DNA of 64,000 nt from Herbaspirillum rhizosphaerae (GTDB taxonomy: Bacteria > Pseudomonadota > Gammaproteobacteria > Burkholderiales > Burkholderiaceae_D), in contig NZ_LFLU01000013.1 of NCBI RefSeq assembly GCF_001189965.1, positions 1 through 64,000 of the forward strand, read 5' to 3'. The notes beneath the pieces were generated by a model. That model was given only the letters and a program-made list of their open reading frames with translations, was not told the origin of the DNA and searched no databases. The first letter of the stretch is position 1, and every line of letters starts with the position of its first letter. The position numbers were made by a program, and so were the translations under genes. Of the stretch, positions 33,524 through 44,116 are shown piece after piece.

Positions 33524-36500
33524 TCAGACATGCATCCCCTCCATCAGAAGTCCCAGCAACGACTCGTCCAGCGCTTCAAGCAGCGCGGCATAAGAGCGCA
33601 ACATGGCCTCGGCTCTCGCCTGCGGCACCAGTCCGGCGTCATAGACGGCGATCAGATCAAAGTCTTCTCCCGGCGTGACTTCCAGATTGAACGGGTGATG
33701 CCATTGGTCGCAAATGGCAACGTCGCTGACCTGCAGTGCGGCGTTGCCGCGTCCGACATCGCCCAAGGGATAGTTCTGAATGCGCAGCGCCGTGCCGAAC
33801 AAGGCGTCGCCATCGGACAAACCGGCGCACCGTGCGATTTCCGACAAATCCAGCGTCGCGTGCGCGCTTGTCGCGACACGCCTGCGCTGCAGCTGCAGGC
33901 AGGCCTCGACAAAACCGGCGTCGGGATCGATCTTGCAACGCAAGGGCGGCGTGTTGATCAGATTGCCGACCATGGTTTCGATACCCTCGACCTCGGCAGG
34001 ACGCAAGACCGAAACGACGCCGAAGCAAACCTCGTCCACCCTGCTGTGGCGCGCCAGCACCAGCGCCCATGCCAACATGAAAATGCTCGGCGCCGACAAG
34101 CGATGCCGGCGCGCAAACGCGCCAAGGCGCGCACCGGTTCCGGCTTGCGGTTGCCATTTGATTTCCGCAAAGCTGCCGCTGCAGGCAGCCCCCGGCTCCG
34201 CCGGCCAGCGCGACGGTACCGTCGCCGTCAGTTCGGCGCGCCAGAAGTCGCGCGCTGCTGCAGCATCCTGACGCCCCAGCCAATCCAGGAAAACACGGAA
34301 ATCCGGCGCCGGCGCTGTCGTCAATTGTTTGCCATAGGCGGCCATGACTTCGCTGAGCAGTACCGGCATCGACCAGCCGTCAATCAGAATATGGTGATAG
34401 GTCCAGACGAAATGCTGGCCGGGCGTCGTTTGCAGCAAGGAAAAACGCATCAGCGGCGGCTTGGCCAGGTCGAAGCCGCGCTGCCGGTCCTGCCGGCAGT
34501 AAGCGTCCATGGCCGCACCGAGATCCTCGTCCGGCAAACCGGTCCAGTCCTGCCGTTGCCAGGCAAGCGGCGTCGCTTCGCCGAAATGCTGGCGCGCCTT
34601 GCCGTTCTCACCGATGGTGAAATGCGCGCGCAGCGACAGATGCCTTGCCAGCACGGCTTGCCAGGCGGCGATGAAGCCGCCGGTGTCCAGTTCCGCCGGC
34701 AAGCGCGCCGTGAACTGCACCACATAGGCGGAAGAATCCGGATACGCCACGGCGTGCGCCAGCATGGCGGCTTGCTGGGGCGCCAATGCGCAGGCCGCGA
34801 CAGCGACCTCTGCCGCTGCCGCCGGGGCAGGAACATCCCGCGTCAGCGCCTGCAGCCAGTCGCGCATGGCGGCGCATAGCCGATCCGCAAAGGCCTGCGG
34901 CAACACACGCGAATCGAAAGTGAGGTCCAGTTGCAAGCGTCCGCCGGCAATCAAGGCATTGACTTCCAGTACATACGGACGCGGCGTCGATGGTGCAAAA
35001 CCGGCACCGTCGGCTTCCGGCGCCGGCCGCACAGGCAAGCTGTCGGGCCAGGCCGTATCCCATTGACCGAGATAGTTGAAGGCGATTTCAGGCACCGGCA
35101 ATGCCGCCAGCGCCTCGCGCACTGCCGCATCGGGAGAGAGGAAACGCAGCACCCCGAAACTGAAGCCGTGCCGTGGCATCGCCTTGAGCGCTGCCCGGAT
35201 CTTGTCGATGCGATGCTCACCCAGCGGCATGGTCCACGGCGCCAGCACGGTGAACCATCCGGGGATACCGCCGACATCGATGCCGTCCAGCACAATATCG
35301 CGGCCGTGAGATTCGAGCGCTATGCCAATGCCAGCGCTGCTTCCGGCTGAGCCGCCGATCAGTTCATCCAGCGCCACGCTCAAGGCGGTCAGCAAAATCT
35401 CCTGCACCTGGGCGCCATGGCTGCGCGGAAGCGCCCGCACCAGCACGCTGGTAATGCTCTCGTCCAATGCAAAGCTGGTGGTCTGCGCGGCGCCGGCCGT
35501 CGCGGCGATATCGGTGCGCAGTAACGGCAAGCGCGCCAGATTGCGCGGCTGTTCCAGCCAGTAGCGCAATTCGCCCAGCGCTTGCGGGGATACCGCATGG
35601 CGTTCTACTGCCGCAGCCCACAGGGCGAAGGAAGCGTGCGTGCGATTATCGGAGGCAGACGGCAAGCCGATGGACAAAGATGCTTGCACTTGCGCATAAG
35701 CGTCGAACAGGTCTTCCAGCAAGACGCGCCACGACACGGCGTCAATCACAAGGTGATGCGCCACGACATGCAAGCGGGCCATGGGCTCGCCAGCCGGCGC
35801 CGCATACAGCACCAGCCGCAGCAAGGGCCCCTGTTCGATATTCAGACGGGTCTGGTTGTCCGCTGCGCCTTGTTCCAGCAATGTTCGCCAGCCGGCCGTG
35901 TCTGCCGGCGGCGGCACGACTTCCAGCAGTGCCGCGGCATGTTCGGCGAGATGCTGATGCCAGGCGCCGTCGACCTGTTTGAAACGCAGCCGCAGCGCGT
36001 CATGGCGCGCGCAAACGACCTCCAGCGCCAGGCGCAATGCCTGTGCATCCAGCCCGGCCGGCACTTCCAGCAGGAAGCTCTGGTTGTAGTGATGCCGATC
36101 GGGCGCATCCTGATGCAGGAACCAATGCTGGATCGGCGTCAGCGGCACCGGGCCGGTGACCGGCGGCGGAGTAAACACCGGCGCGTGTTCAGCAGCCTGA
36201 CTGGTGTCCACCTGCGCCGCCAACGCTGCCAGCGTCGACAAATCGGGATCCATGACCTGGTTGAGCGTCAGTGCGACGCCCTGCCTGTTGGCCTTGGAGA
36301 CCACCTGGATCGCGAGAATCGAATCGCCGCCGAGTTCAAAGAAATTGTGTCCCCGCTGCACTTGCGCCACATTGAGCACCTGTGCCCAGATCGCCGCCAG
36401 TTGCCGTTCGGTCTCGCCGACATAATCGCCGGCAGCGGCTTCCCATGGCTGTGCAGTGGTTTCCGGCATCGCTTCCAGCGCCTTGCGGTCGATCTTGCCG

Positions 36501-39500
36501 CTGACGGTCAGCGGCATGGATTCCAGCGCGATGAAAGATGCGGGAAGCATGTGCGGCGGCAGTTGTTTGCCGATGAAAATCCGCAAGACCTCGTTCGCTA
36601 TCGGCGCGCGCGTCTCCAGATAGGCCGTCAGACGGCGCTCACCCTCCCCCTCGCTGCAATGGCGCACCAGCACCGCGGCGTGGCGGACCTCGGCATGTTG
36701 CATCAACGCCGCCTCGATTTCGCTCAACTCGATACGGAAACCGCGCAGCTTGACCTGGTGGTCATTGCGGCCGACAAACTGCACCCTGCCGTCGGCCAGA
36801 CGATAGCCGCGATCGCCGGTTTTGTAGAGGCGCGCCCCCGGTGCTCCATAAGGATCGGGCAAGAAGCTCGCGGCGGTCAGGCCCGGCTGGTTCAGATAAC
36901 CGCGCGCCAGCCCCGCCCCGCCGATATACAGTTCGCCGATGACGCCGGGCGGCAGCAGTCGCATGTCGGCGTCCAGCACATGCAGTTGCATGTTCGGCAG
37001 CGGCCGGCCGATAGCCAATTGTCCGGTGTGGTCGCCGCGGTCCGACCATGCTTCGACGCTGACCGCAACCGATGCTTCGGATGGCCCGTAGCCGTTGTAG
37101 AAACGCCGTCCGGGCCCCCAGCGCAGGACCAGTTCGGGGGCGCAGCTTTCACCTGCGACCACCAGTGTTTGCAAATCCGGCAGGCGGCTTTCATCCAGCG
37201 TCGCCAACGCCGTCGGCGGCAAGGTCGCCGCGCTGATGCGCTGCTGTCGCATGAACTGTTCCAACCCCTCGCCCACGCGGACGGTGGCGGCGTCGGGCAC
37301 GATCAGGGCAGCGCCTGCGCCGAAGGCCATCGTCATTTCCCAGATCGAGGCGTCGAAAGACAAAGAAGCAAACTGCAACACACGCGCTTCCGGCAGCAAG
37401 CCGAAAGCGCCGCGTTGCGCATGCGCCAGCGAACGCAGGCCGCCGTGGGTATTGCCGACGCCCTTGGGCGTACCGGTCGAGCCCGAGGTGTAGATCACGT
37501 AAGCCAGCGCCTGCGCCTCGGGCGGCGGGAAGTCGCCGTCGTCCGGCGTGTCGTCCAGAGTAGAAACAGTATCCGATGCGGCGAACAAGATGTCCGGGTC
37601 CTGCGTGATCGCCTCCGCCTGCAATTCCCCGGCGCACGCGCTATCCGCGATCAGCAGGGATGCGCCGCTGTCTTCCAGCATGAAGCGCCGGCGCGCTGCC
37701 GGATACGCGGGATCGAGCGGGACAAAGGCCCCGCCGCAGCGCAGGATGCCGATGACCGCAATCACGTAGCGCGCGGATCGCGGCAAGCACAGTGCGACCT
37801 TCTTTTCGCTGCCCACGCCGAGCGTCCGCAAACGCTGCGCCAGCCGCAGCGATGCGACGCGCAATGCGGCATAACTCAGGCTGCCTTCCTGATCGCACAA
37901 GGCGATGGCGTCCGGAGAATGTCTTGCCCATTCATCGATTTGCTGCGGCAAGAAGGCCGGCGCGATCGCTTCGACCGGACCTCTTCCCGCCAGCAATGCC
38001 GCCTGCGCATCGATATCGTCCAGCGCCAGCAAACGCGCCGCCGGCCAATCCGGATGCGCGGCCATGTTGTCGAACAAGCGTCCCAACTGCGCCAGCAAAC
38101 GTTCGGCGGCCGCAGCGGGAATGCGGCCCTCGCGATGCAAAGCCAGGTGCAGCGTTTCGCCGGGACTGCACACCAGCGTCAGCGGATAGTTGGTGCGCTC
38201 CCTCACTTGCACGCCGGCCAGTCGCACGCCGCCGCCGGCCATGGATTGCGCCTTCGGATAGTTCTGCACCAGCAACAGCGTCTGGAACAACTCCTGATTG
38301 CCGGGCAAGGATGCCGCCTGGCGAATCTCCGTCAGCGACGCGCCGGCATGCTGCTCGCGCTCCAGATGCTGCTCCTGCAATTGCGCCAGCCAGTCGGCCA
38401 GCGGCGTTGTGGATGGAATCGTCAGGTGCGCCGGGACGGTGGCGATGAGCATGCCGATCATTTCTTCGACGCCCTCGAGGTCCGCTGGCCGGCCTGAGAC
38501 GGTGACGCCAAACACCACGTCGCGGCTTGCGCTGCAGCGTGCCAGCAGCAATCCCCAGGCCGCCTGCAACACCGTGCCGAGCGTGGTGCGCGCGCGTTGC
38601 GCCAGCTTCTGCACGGCTTGCGTGCGCACCGCGGACAATTCCATTGTATGAACTGCTGAGTGTTTTTCAGCGTCCTTCTTGTCTTGTCCCGGCATCGCAT
38701 CGCCAGCCTGCGTGGCGAAAGCCAGCGAAGTCGGCTCTTCGATTCCTTGCAAGGCGCGCCGCCAGAAATCGATGTCGTCGTTGCGCACGCCCCCATCAGA
38801 CCCGCTATGTCCGCCATGTCCCTTGCGCCGCTCCTGCCAGTGCACATAGTCGGAGAAACGCGGCGCCGCTTTCAGACTTATCCGGGAATCGCCCAGCGCC
38901 TGCCGGTACAGCGCAAAGATTTCGGCCAGCAGCACCGACACCGACCAGCCGTCCAATAGCAGATGATGCGAACTCCATACCAGCTCATGGCGTGTATCGC
39001 CGACCTGCAACAGCTGCAATCGCATCAACGGCGCCTGCTCCAGCTCGAATCCGCGCGCGACGTCAGCGCGCATCAGCTCGTCCAATGCGGTCGCGCGCGC
39101 CGACTCGTCCAGGCCGCGCCAGTCGGCGGCGGACCATGGCAATGCCAGCTCGGCGTGCACGCGCTGGCGCATGGCCGGCAGATCGCGCCAGTGAAAGCTG
39201 GTGCGCAGCATGCTGTGGCGCTGCAGCGCCTGTTCCCATGCGCGGCGCATTGCACCGGCATCCAGCTCACCGTCCAATGTCAGGCAGAGCTGATTGCAGT
39301 AGATGTCGGGGTCGCGCAGGCTATGGAACACGATACCTTGCTGCAAAGGCGTCAGGGGCAGTTCTTCTTCCACGCTGTCTTGCCGCGAGCAGGCACGGCG
39401 CTCTGCGGCGGCGGCGATATCGCGCAACGCCGCCGTCACTTCACGCAACCACGCGCCGATGCGTTCGCGCGCGGCGGCGCCCGCAGGAAAACTGACGGCG

Positions 39501-42500
39501 CCGCTGAGGCAGCCGGCGCGAATGCCCGCATTGATTTCAATGACATGGCTGCGCGCGAAGGCTGCGCTCTGCGCTTGTCCGCTGTCTTCATCGAGGGCGC
39601 TGAAGCCGTTGCCGCCATCGCCGCTGGCGGTTTCTATATCCAGCCTGCCGAGATAATTGAGCAGGATCTCTGCCGCCGGCAGCTCCCGCAAGGCGGCGCG
39701 CTGCCCGGCATCGGCCGACAGGTAACGCATGAGGCCCATCGCCAGCCCCTGGCACGGCGATTCGCGCACGCGCTCACACACTTGCATTACGATGTCGGCA
39801 GGATCGTTTTCTCCCTCCGGCCACTGCAACAGAACCGGCTGCACGGCGGTAAACCATCCCACGACACCGGACAGATCGAGGTCGTCAAACAGGTCGACGC
39901 GGCCATTGCGCTCCAGATCGATCAGCAGGGAACCCTTCAGGCCGATGCGGGCGGCGCCGATGAACAATGCCGCCATGAGCAATTCATCCACGCGCGCGCG
40001 GAAAACGCCGGCCGCCACTTGCAGCAGGATCGTGGTGGTCTCGCTGTCGAGCGACAGCGGCAGGATCTCTGCCGCGCCCGCGGTTCCGGCCGGCAAATGC
40101 GCCGGCAACACGGAAAGTCCCTGCTCCGCGAAACGCGCGAGGAAGTAATCGACTGCTGATTGCGCCGCCGGCGTAGCGGCCAGCTCGTGCAATTTGCGCG
40201 ACCAGGTGCGGTAGGACGCAGTCGCTGCGGGCAAGGAAATGTCGCCGCGCAATGCCTGTGCATAGGCAAGACTCAGATCATCCAGCAGCACCGACCAGGA
40301 ATAGGCGTCGATGGCCAGGTGATGCACCGCGATCATCAGCCGCCCGGCAGGCTTGTCCAGAACCGCCTGCAGCACGCGGCCGGCACGCAGATCCATACCG
40401 CGCTGGGCCTGCTCATAGGCGGCCAGGCGCGCCGGCGAATCGGCTGCGGCTGCAGCTACAGTCTCGTCCAGCACGCGCAGCACAGGTCCCGGTGCGGATG
40501 CGGCAACCCGCAGGATTTCTCCATCGACTTGCAGGCGCAACATCGGATGGCGCGCCACCACGGCCTTCAGCGCGCGCTCGAGCGCGGTGGCATCGACCTG
40601 CGCCGGCGTTTGCAGCACGATCGATTGGTTGTAATGGGCGCGATGCGCTCCCGCCTGTTCGAAGAACCAGGCCTGGATCGGCGTCGCCTGCAGCTCGCCG
40701 TCATTGTCTTCTTCGGCTGTGGCCAAGGACAGCATGTCGCCTGACATTCCTTGCCGGCGCGATTGCAGCGCCTGCATCAGCTCGCGCACCGTCTGGAAAC
40801 GGAAGATGTCGCGCACTGTCAGGTTCAGCTGCAACTGGCGCGCGCGCGACACGACTTGCAGGCTGCGGATGGAGTCGATGCCAAGCTCGAAGAAATTGTC
40901 GCAAGGACCGACCGTGGGCCGGTCCAGCACCTGGGCGAACAATGCCGCCAGCGGCGCCTCAGCAACAGTGGCCGCAGTGGCAGCAGTATCAGCGACCGTG
41001 GTCGATACATCGTGCCGGGACGCGATCTCGCGCGTGACGTCCAGCTCCAGCAAGGCGCGCCGGTCGGTTTTCCCCGATGCAATACGCGGCAGCTGCGGCA
41101 ATGTGACGCACAGCGCCGGCACCATGTAGGCAGGCAGGCGCTCGCCCAGCCACGCGCGCAGCAGGCCCGCATCCAGTTCCAGTTCCGAACCGCAGCCTGC
41201 AACCGCCAGCAATTGTCCCGAGCCTGCATTGTCCGGGCTGTCCGCCCGCATCAGCACGACCGCTTCGCGCACCTTGGGATGCGCCATCAGCGCCGCCTCG
41301 ATCTCCGCCAGTTCGATGCGATAACCGCGCACCTTGGCCTGCTGGTCTTTGCGGCCGATGAATTCCAGCGTGCCGTCAAGACGGCGGCGTCCCAGGTCGC
41401 CGCTGCGGTAACTGCGCAAGGCAGGATCCAGCGGATGCGGCCGGAACACGGCGGCAGTCTGCTCCGGTTGGCCGACATAGCCTTGCGCGACCCCGGCGCC
41501 GCTGATCAACATTTCACCGATCACGCCCGGCGGCACAGCCAGGCCCCGGCCATCGACGATTTCCAGCGCGACGTTGGCAATCGCCCGGCCGACCGGCAAT
41601 ACGTCGGCGGCCGGCGGCAGCGGCTGCTCGGCAGGATTGAAAAAAGAAGAGGTAATGGTCGCCTCAGTCGGGCCATAACCACTGCGGAATGCAACGGGAT
41701 GCGCGCATAGCGCCTGCCATTCGCGCCAGCGGCGGGCAAACACCCGGTCGCTGCCGGTCACCACCAGACGCAGGCAGGCTGGCGGTGCACGGCGCGCCTG
41801 ACCGAGCGCGCGCACCCACTCATGCCAGAACGCCGCCGGCAGGTTCAGCACGCTCAGGCCTGCATGCTCCACGTGTTCCTGGAACGCGTCGATGCTGTCG
41901 GTGACATTCTCTGCGCGAATCACCACGCAAGCGCCGGACGCCAGCGCCGGAAAAATTTCTTCGGCGGCGACGTCAAAATCGGCGGCGGCGAATTGCATGA
42001 CCCGGTCACTCTCGCGCAAGCCGAAATCCTGCACCACCGCGCGTGCATGATTGGCGAGGTTGGCGTGCGTCACGGCCACGCCCTTTGGCGTACCCGATGA
42101 GCCGGAGGTAAAGCAGACATAAGCCAGCGCCTGCGGTTGCGCGACTTCCTCACCGACACTGCCGCGCCCGGCTGTGAATGGCGCATCAGACAACAAAACC
42201 GGCACCGGCCAGCCGCGCTCTTCGGCCGTGCTTGTCACCACCAGCGCAATACCGGCGGCGGCGATCATCTGTGCGCGCCGGGCCGGCGGCTGCTGCGGGC
42301 TCAGGACGGCATAACCCGCACCGGCGCGCCATGCCGCCAGCATCGCCACCACCAGCGCCGCCGAGGACGAAAATCCGAGGCCGACCACGGCGCCGGGCTG
42401 CACGCCGGCGGCAACAAGGCCTTGCGCCAGCAGATCCGCCCGGTGCATCAATTCACGATAGGTAACACGCGTTGCGCCCTCTTCCACTGCAATCCGGTCG

Positions 42501-44116
42501 GCGTGGCGCAATGCACTGTCGGCGATCATCTGCGGCAGCAATGGCGCCGGCGCCTGCACCGGCAACACCGGTGCGGTTGGCGCAGCAAGTTGAACGCAGG
42601 ATAACGGCGTGGACGCATCGATGCTCGCTTGCTGCAGCACGTAGGCGTATTGATTGCAAAATTCGGCAATGCTGGCCTGGTCGAACAAATCGGCGTCGTA
42701 CTCCATCACGCAGCGATAGTCGTCGCCGTCGAGATGCACGAAAAAGTTGAGATCCAGCTCGGGAGCGCCCGCTGCCGGCGGCACCGCTTCCACCTGCAGT
42801 CCGGCCAGCGCCAGCTGCGCACCGGCCTCGCTTTGCTGCATGAACATGGTCTGGAACAGCGGCGCCTTGTTCAGCGCGCGTTCCGGACGCACCGCCTGGA
42901 CGATGCGCTCGAACGGCGCCTGCTGGTGTTCGAACGCCTCCAGGCAAGTTGTCCGGATGCGCCGGATCAGTTCGGTGAGGTCGGGATCGCCATGCAAGCT
43001 GATCCTCAGCGGCATGGTGTCGACGAAGAATCCCACCAGACCATGCGTCTCGTTGCGGTCGCGATTGCCGACCGGGCATCCGATCACCACTTCGTCCTGT
43101 CCCGACCAGCGCGACAAGACCTGCGCATACAGCGCCAGCAACACCATGAACGGCGTCGCGCCGGCGCGCAGACCAATGGACTGCACCTTTTGCACGCTGC
43201 CGGACGCCAGGCGCAACTGATGCATGGCGCCGGCATGGCCGCGCTCGGCGGGACGCGGCCGGTCCAGCGGCAACGCCAGCCCGGTGACGACGCCGGCCAG
43301 TTGTTCGCGCCAATAGCGCAGATGCGGCTCCAGCCGCTCTTCGCTGAACATCGCGCGCTGCCACACGGCATAGTCGGAATACTGGATCGCCAGCTCGGCC
43401 GGCCGGATCGACGATGCGCCGGTTTCCAGTCCGTACAGCATGCCCAGTTCCCGGATCAGCACCCCCATGGACCAGTGATCGGAAACGATGTGATGCATCG
43501 CCAGCGTCAGCACATGGCGCTGCGGCTCCAGTTGCAACAGGCTCACGCGCAAGGGCGGCGCGGCAGTCAGGTCGAACGGCATGGCCGCTTCGCGCGCCAG
43601 CATTGACTGTTCAGCCGATGCGTGACTGCTGCCCACAGCCGGTGTTTCGACCGTCAGCGCAAACGGCGTAATCGGGAGGATATGCAGCTCCGGCTCGACG
43701 CCTTCATCGCGGATCACGCTGCGCAGCAATTCATGGCGCGCCGTGAGCGCACTCACGGCGCGTTCCAGCGCGGACCGGTCGAGCATCCCGTTCAGCCGCC
43801 ATCCGGCCATGATGACAAAGGCGCTGCCGCCGCCTTCAAGACGATCCAGAAACCACAAACGGCGCTGATTGAACGACAGCGGCGCCGTCGCCCGCTGCAC
43901 CGGACTGCGCGCCAGCTCGGGGAAAGACATTGTGCGGGACGACTCGGATACCGCCTGCAAATGCGCAACCAGCTCGGCCTTGCGCGCACCGAGCTCTGCA
44001 CGCAGAGCCGGCGACAAGGCGCCTGCCGGGCCGCGCACGCGCAGATCATTGCCGGAGCAAGTCAGCGTGACGCCGAGCTCCGCCAATTGCGCCATCAATT
44101 GTTCAACGCCGTTCAA
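33524..44116 (-). CDS. NRPS: docking-C-A-PCP-E-C-A-PCP-E-C (3530 aa), ends in a condensation domain
   Basis: Adds two residues and epimerises both. Approximate landmarks: TubC-type docking domain 1-60; C1 HHIVSDHWS 209; A1 672; PCP1 LGIDSI 1080; E1 HHLAIDAYSW 1265; C2 HHLLLDGWS 1717; A2 2212; PCP2 GGDSI 2597; E2 HHLVIDAVSW 2787; terminal C HHILIDGWS 3242. Codes by eye are DVENVGGITK (A1, not called) and DAWTVAGVAK (A2, Phe/aromatic-like). The start is taken as TTG at 44116: GAGGAG lies 8 bp upstream and TTGA overlaps the preceding stop. ATG 44155 would read through unrelated Arg-rich sequence, and an internal ATG would cut the docking domain. No thioesterase or reductase follows, so release may depend on the terminal C domain. 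Last of three coupled genes. Confidence 0.94.
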   Translation of the reverse strand: MNGVEQLMAQLAELGVTLTCSGNDLRVRGPAGALSPALRAELGARKAELVAHLQAVSESSRTMSFPELARSPVQRATAPLSFNQRRLWFLDRLEGGGSAFVIMAGWRLNGMLDRSALERAVSALTARHELLRSVIRDEGVEPELHILPITPFALTVETPAVGSSHASAEQSMLAREAAMPFDLTAAPPLRVSLLQLEPQRHVLTLAMHHIVSDHWSMGVLIRELGMLYGLETGASSIRPAELAIQYSDYAVWQRAMFSEERLEPHLRYWREQLAGVVTGLALPLDRPRPAERGHAGAMHQLRLASGSVQKVQSIGLRAGATPFMVLLALYAQVLSRWSGQDEVVIGCPVGNRDRNETHGLVGFFVDTMPLRISLHGDPDLTELIRRIRTTCLEAFEHQQAPFERIVQAVRPERALNKAPLFQTMFMQQSEAGAQLALAGLQVEAVPPAAGAPELDLNFFVHLDGDDYRCVMEYDADLFDQASIAEFCNQYAYVLQQASIDASTPLSCVQLAAPTAPVLPVQAPAPLLPQMIADSALRHADRIAVEEGATRVTYRELMHRADLLAQGLVAAGVQPGAVVGLGFSSSAALVVAMLAAWRAGAGYAVLSPQQPPARRAQMIAAAGIALVVTSTAEERGWPVPVLLSDAPFTAGRGSVGEEVAQPQALAYVCFTSGSSGTPKGVAVTHANLANHARAVVQDFGLRESDRVMQFAAADFDVAAEEIFPALASGACVVIRAENVTDSIDAFQEHVEHAGLSVLNLPAAFWHEWVRALGQARRAPPACLRLVVTGSDRVFARRWREWQALCAHPVAFRSGYGPTEATITSSFFNPAEQPLPPAADVLPVGRAIANVALEIVDGRGLAVPPGVIGEMLISGAGVAQGYVGQPEQTAAVFRPHPLDPALRSYRSGDLGRRRLDGTLEFIGRKDQQAKVRGYRIELAEIEAALMAHPKVREAVVLMRADSPDNAGSGQLLAVAGCGSELELDAGLLRAWLGERLPAYMVPALCVTLPQLPRIASGKTDRRALLELDVTREIASRHDVSTTVADTAATAATVAEAPLAALFAQVLDRPTVGPCDNFFELGIDSIRSLQVVSRARQLQLNLTVRDIFRFQTVRELMQALQSRRQGMSGDMLSLATAEEDNDGELQATPIQAWFFEQAGAHRAHYNQSIVLQTPAQVDATALERALKAVVARHPMLRLQVDGEILRVAASAPGPVLRVLDETVAAAAADSPARLAAYEQAQRGMDLRAGRVLQAVLDKPAGRLMIAVHHLAIDAYSWSVLLDDLSLAYAQALRGDISLPAATASYRTWSRKLHELAATPAAQSAVDYFLARFAEQGLSVLPAHLPAGTAGAAEILPLSLDSETTTILLQVAAGVFRARVDELLMAALFIGAARIGLKGSLLIDLERNGRVDLFDDLDLSGVVGWFTAVQPVLLQWPEGENDPADIVMQVCERVRESPCQGLAMGLMRYLSADAGQRAALRELPAAEILLNYLGRLDIETASGDGGNGFSALDEDSGQAQSAAFARSHVIEINAGIRAGCLSGAVSFPAGAAARERIGAWLREVTAALRDIAAAAERRACSRQDSVEEELPLTPLQQGIVFHSLRDPDIYCNQLCLTLDGELDAGAMRRAWEQALQRHSMLRTSFHWRDLPAMRQRVHAELALPWSAADWRGLDESARATALDELMRADVARGFELEQAPLMRLQLLQVGDTRHELVWSSHHLLLDGWSVSVLLAEIFALYRQALGDSRISLKAAPRFSDYVHWQERRKGHGGHSGSDGGVRNDDIDFWRRALQGIEEPTSLAFATQAGDAMPGQDKKDAEKHSAVHTMELSAVRTQAVQKLAQRARTTLGTVLQAAWGLLLARCSASRDVVFGVTVSGRPADLEGVEEMIGMLIATVPAHLTIPSTTPLADWLAQLQEQHLEREQHAGASLTEIRQAASLPGNQELFQTLLLVQNYPKAQSMAGGGVRLAGVQVRERTNYPLTLVCSPGETLHLALHREGRIPAAAAERLLAQLGRLFDNMAAHPDWPAARLLALDDIDAQAALLAGRGPVEAIAPAFLPQQIDEWARHSPDAIALCDQEGSLSYAALRVASLRLAQRLRTLGVGSEKKVALCLPRSARYVIAVIGILRCGGAFVPLDPAYPAARRRFMLEDSGASLLIADSACAGELQAEAITQDPDILFAASDTVSTLDDTPDDGDFPPPEAQALAYVIYTSGSTGTPKGVGNTHGGLRSLAHAQRGAFGLLPEARVLQFASLSFDASIWEMTMAFGAGAALIVPDAATVRVGEGLEQFMRQQRISAATLPPTALATLDESRLPDLQTLVVAGESCAPELVLRWGPGRRFYNGYGPSEASVAVSVEAWSDRGDHTGQLAIGRPLPNMQLHVLDADMRLLPPGVIGELYIGGAGLARGYLNQPGLTAASFLPDPYGAPGARLYKTGDRGYRLADGRVQFVGRNDHQVKLRGFRIELSEIEAALMQHAEVRHAAVLVRHCSEGEGERRLTAYLETRAPIANEVLRIFIGKQLPPHMLPASFIALESMPLTVSGKIDRKALEAMPETTAQPWEAAAGDYVGETERQLAAIWAQVLNVAQVQRGHNFFELGGDSILAIQVVSKANRQGVALTLNQVMDPDLSTLAALAAQVDTSQAAEHAPVFTPPPVTGPVPLTPIQHWFLHQDAPDRHHYNQSFLLEVPAGLDAQALRLALEVVCARHDALRLRFKQVDGAWHQHLAEHAAALLEVVPPPADTAGWRTLLEQGAADNQTRLNIEQGPLLRLVLYAAPAGEPMARLHVVAHHLVIDAVSWRVLLEDLFDAYAQVQASLSIGLPSASDNRTHASFALWAAAVERHAVSPQALGELRYWLEQPRNLARLPLLRTDIAATAGAAQTTSFALDESITSVLVRALPRSHGAQVQEILLTALSVALDELIGGSAGSSAGIGIALESHGRDIVLDGIDVGGIPGWFTVLAPWTMPLGEHRIDKIRAALKAMPRHGFSFGVLRFLSPDAAVREALAALPVPEIAFNYLGQWDTAWPDSLPVRPAPEADGAGFAPSTPRPYVLEVNALIAGGRLQLDLTFDSRVLPQAFADRLCAAMRDWLQALTRDVPAPAAAAEVAVAACALAPQQAAMLAHAVAYPDSSAYVVQFTARLPAELDTGGFIAAWQAVLARHLSLRAHFTIGENGKARQHFGEATPLAWQRQDWTGLPDEDLGAAMDAYCRQDRQRGFDLAKPPLMRFSLLQTTPGQHFVWTYHHILIDGWSMPVLLSEVMAAYGKQLTTAPAPDFRVFLDWLGRQDAAAARDFWRAELTATVPSRWPAEPGAACSGSFAEIKWQPQAGTGARLGAFARRHRLSAPSIFMLAWALVLARHSRVDEVCFGVVSVLRPAEVEGIETMVGNLINTPPLRCKIDPDAGFVEACLQLQRRRVATSAHATLDLSEIARCAGLSDGDALFGTALRIQNYPLGDVGRGNAALQVSDVAICDQWHHPFNLEVTPGEDFDLIAVYDAGLVPQARAEAMLRSYAALLEALDESLLGLLMEGMHV

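Noticed and set aside
35582-38497. A 971-codon + strand frame inside the last hybrid NRPS gene
   Set aside because: It lies wholly within a - strand NRPS gene with intact motifs, and its translation is Arg/Gln/His-rich without any domain; it is a shadow frame.
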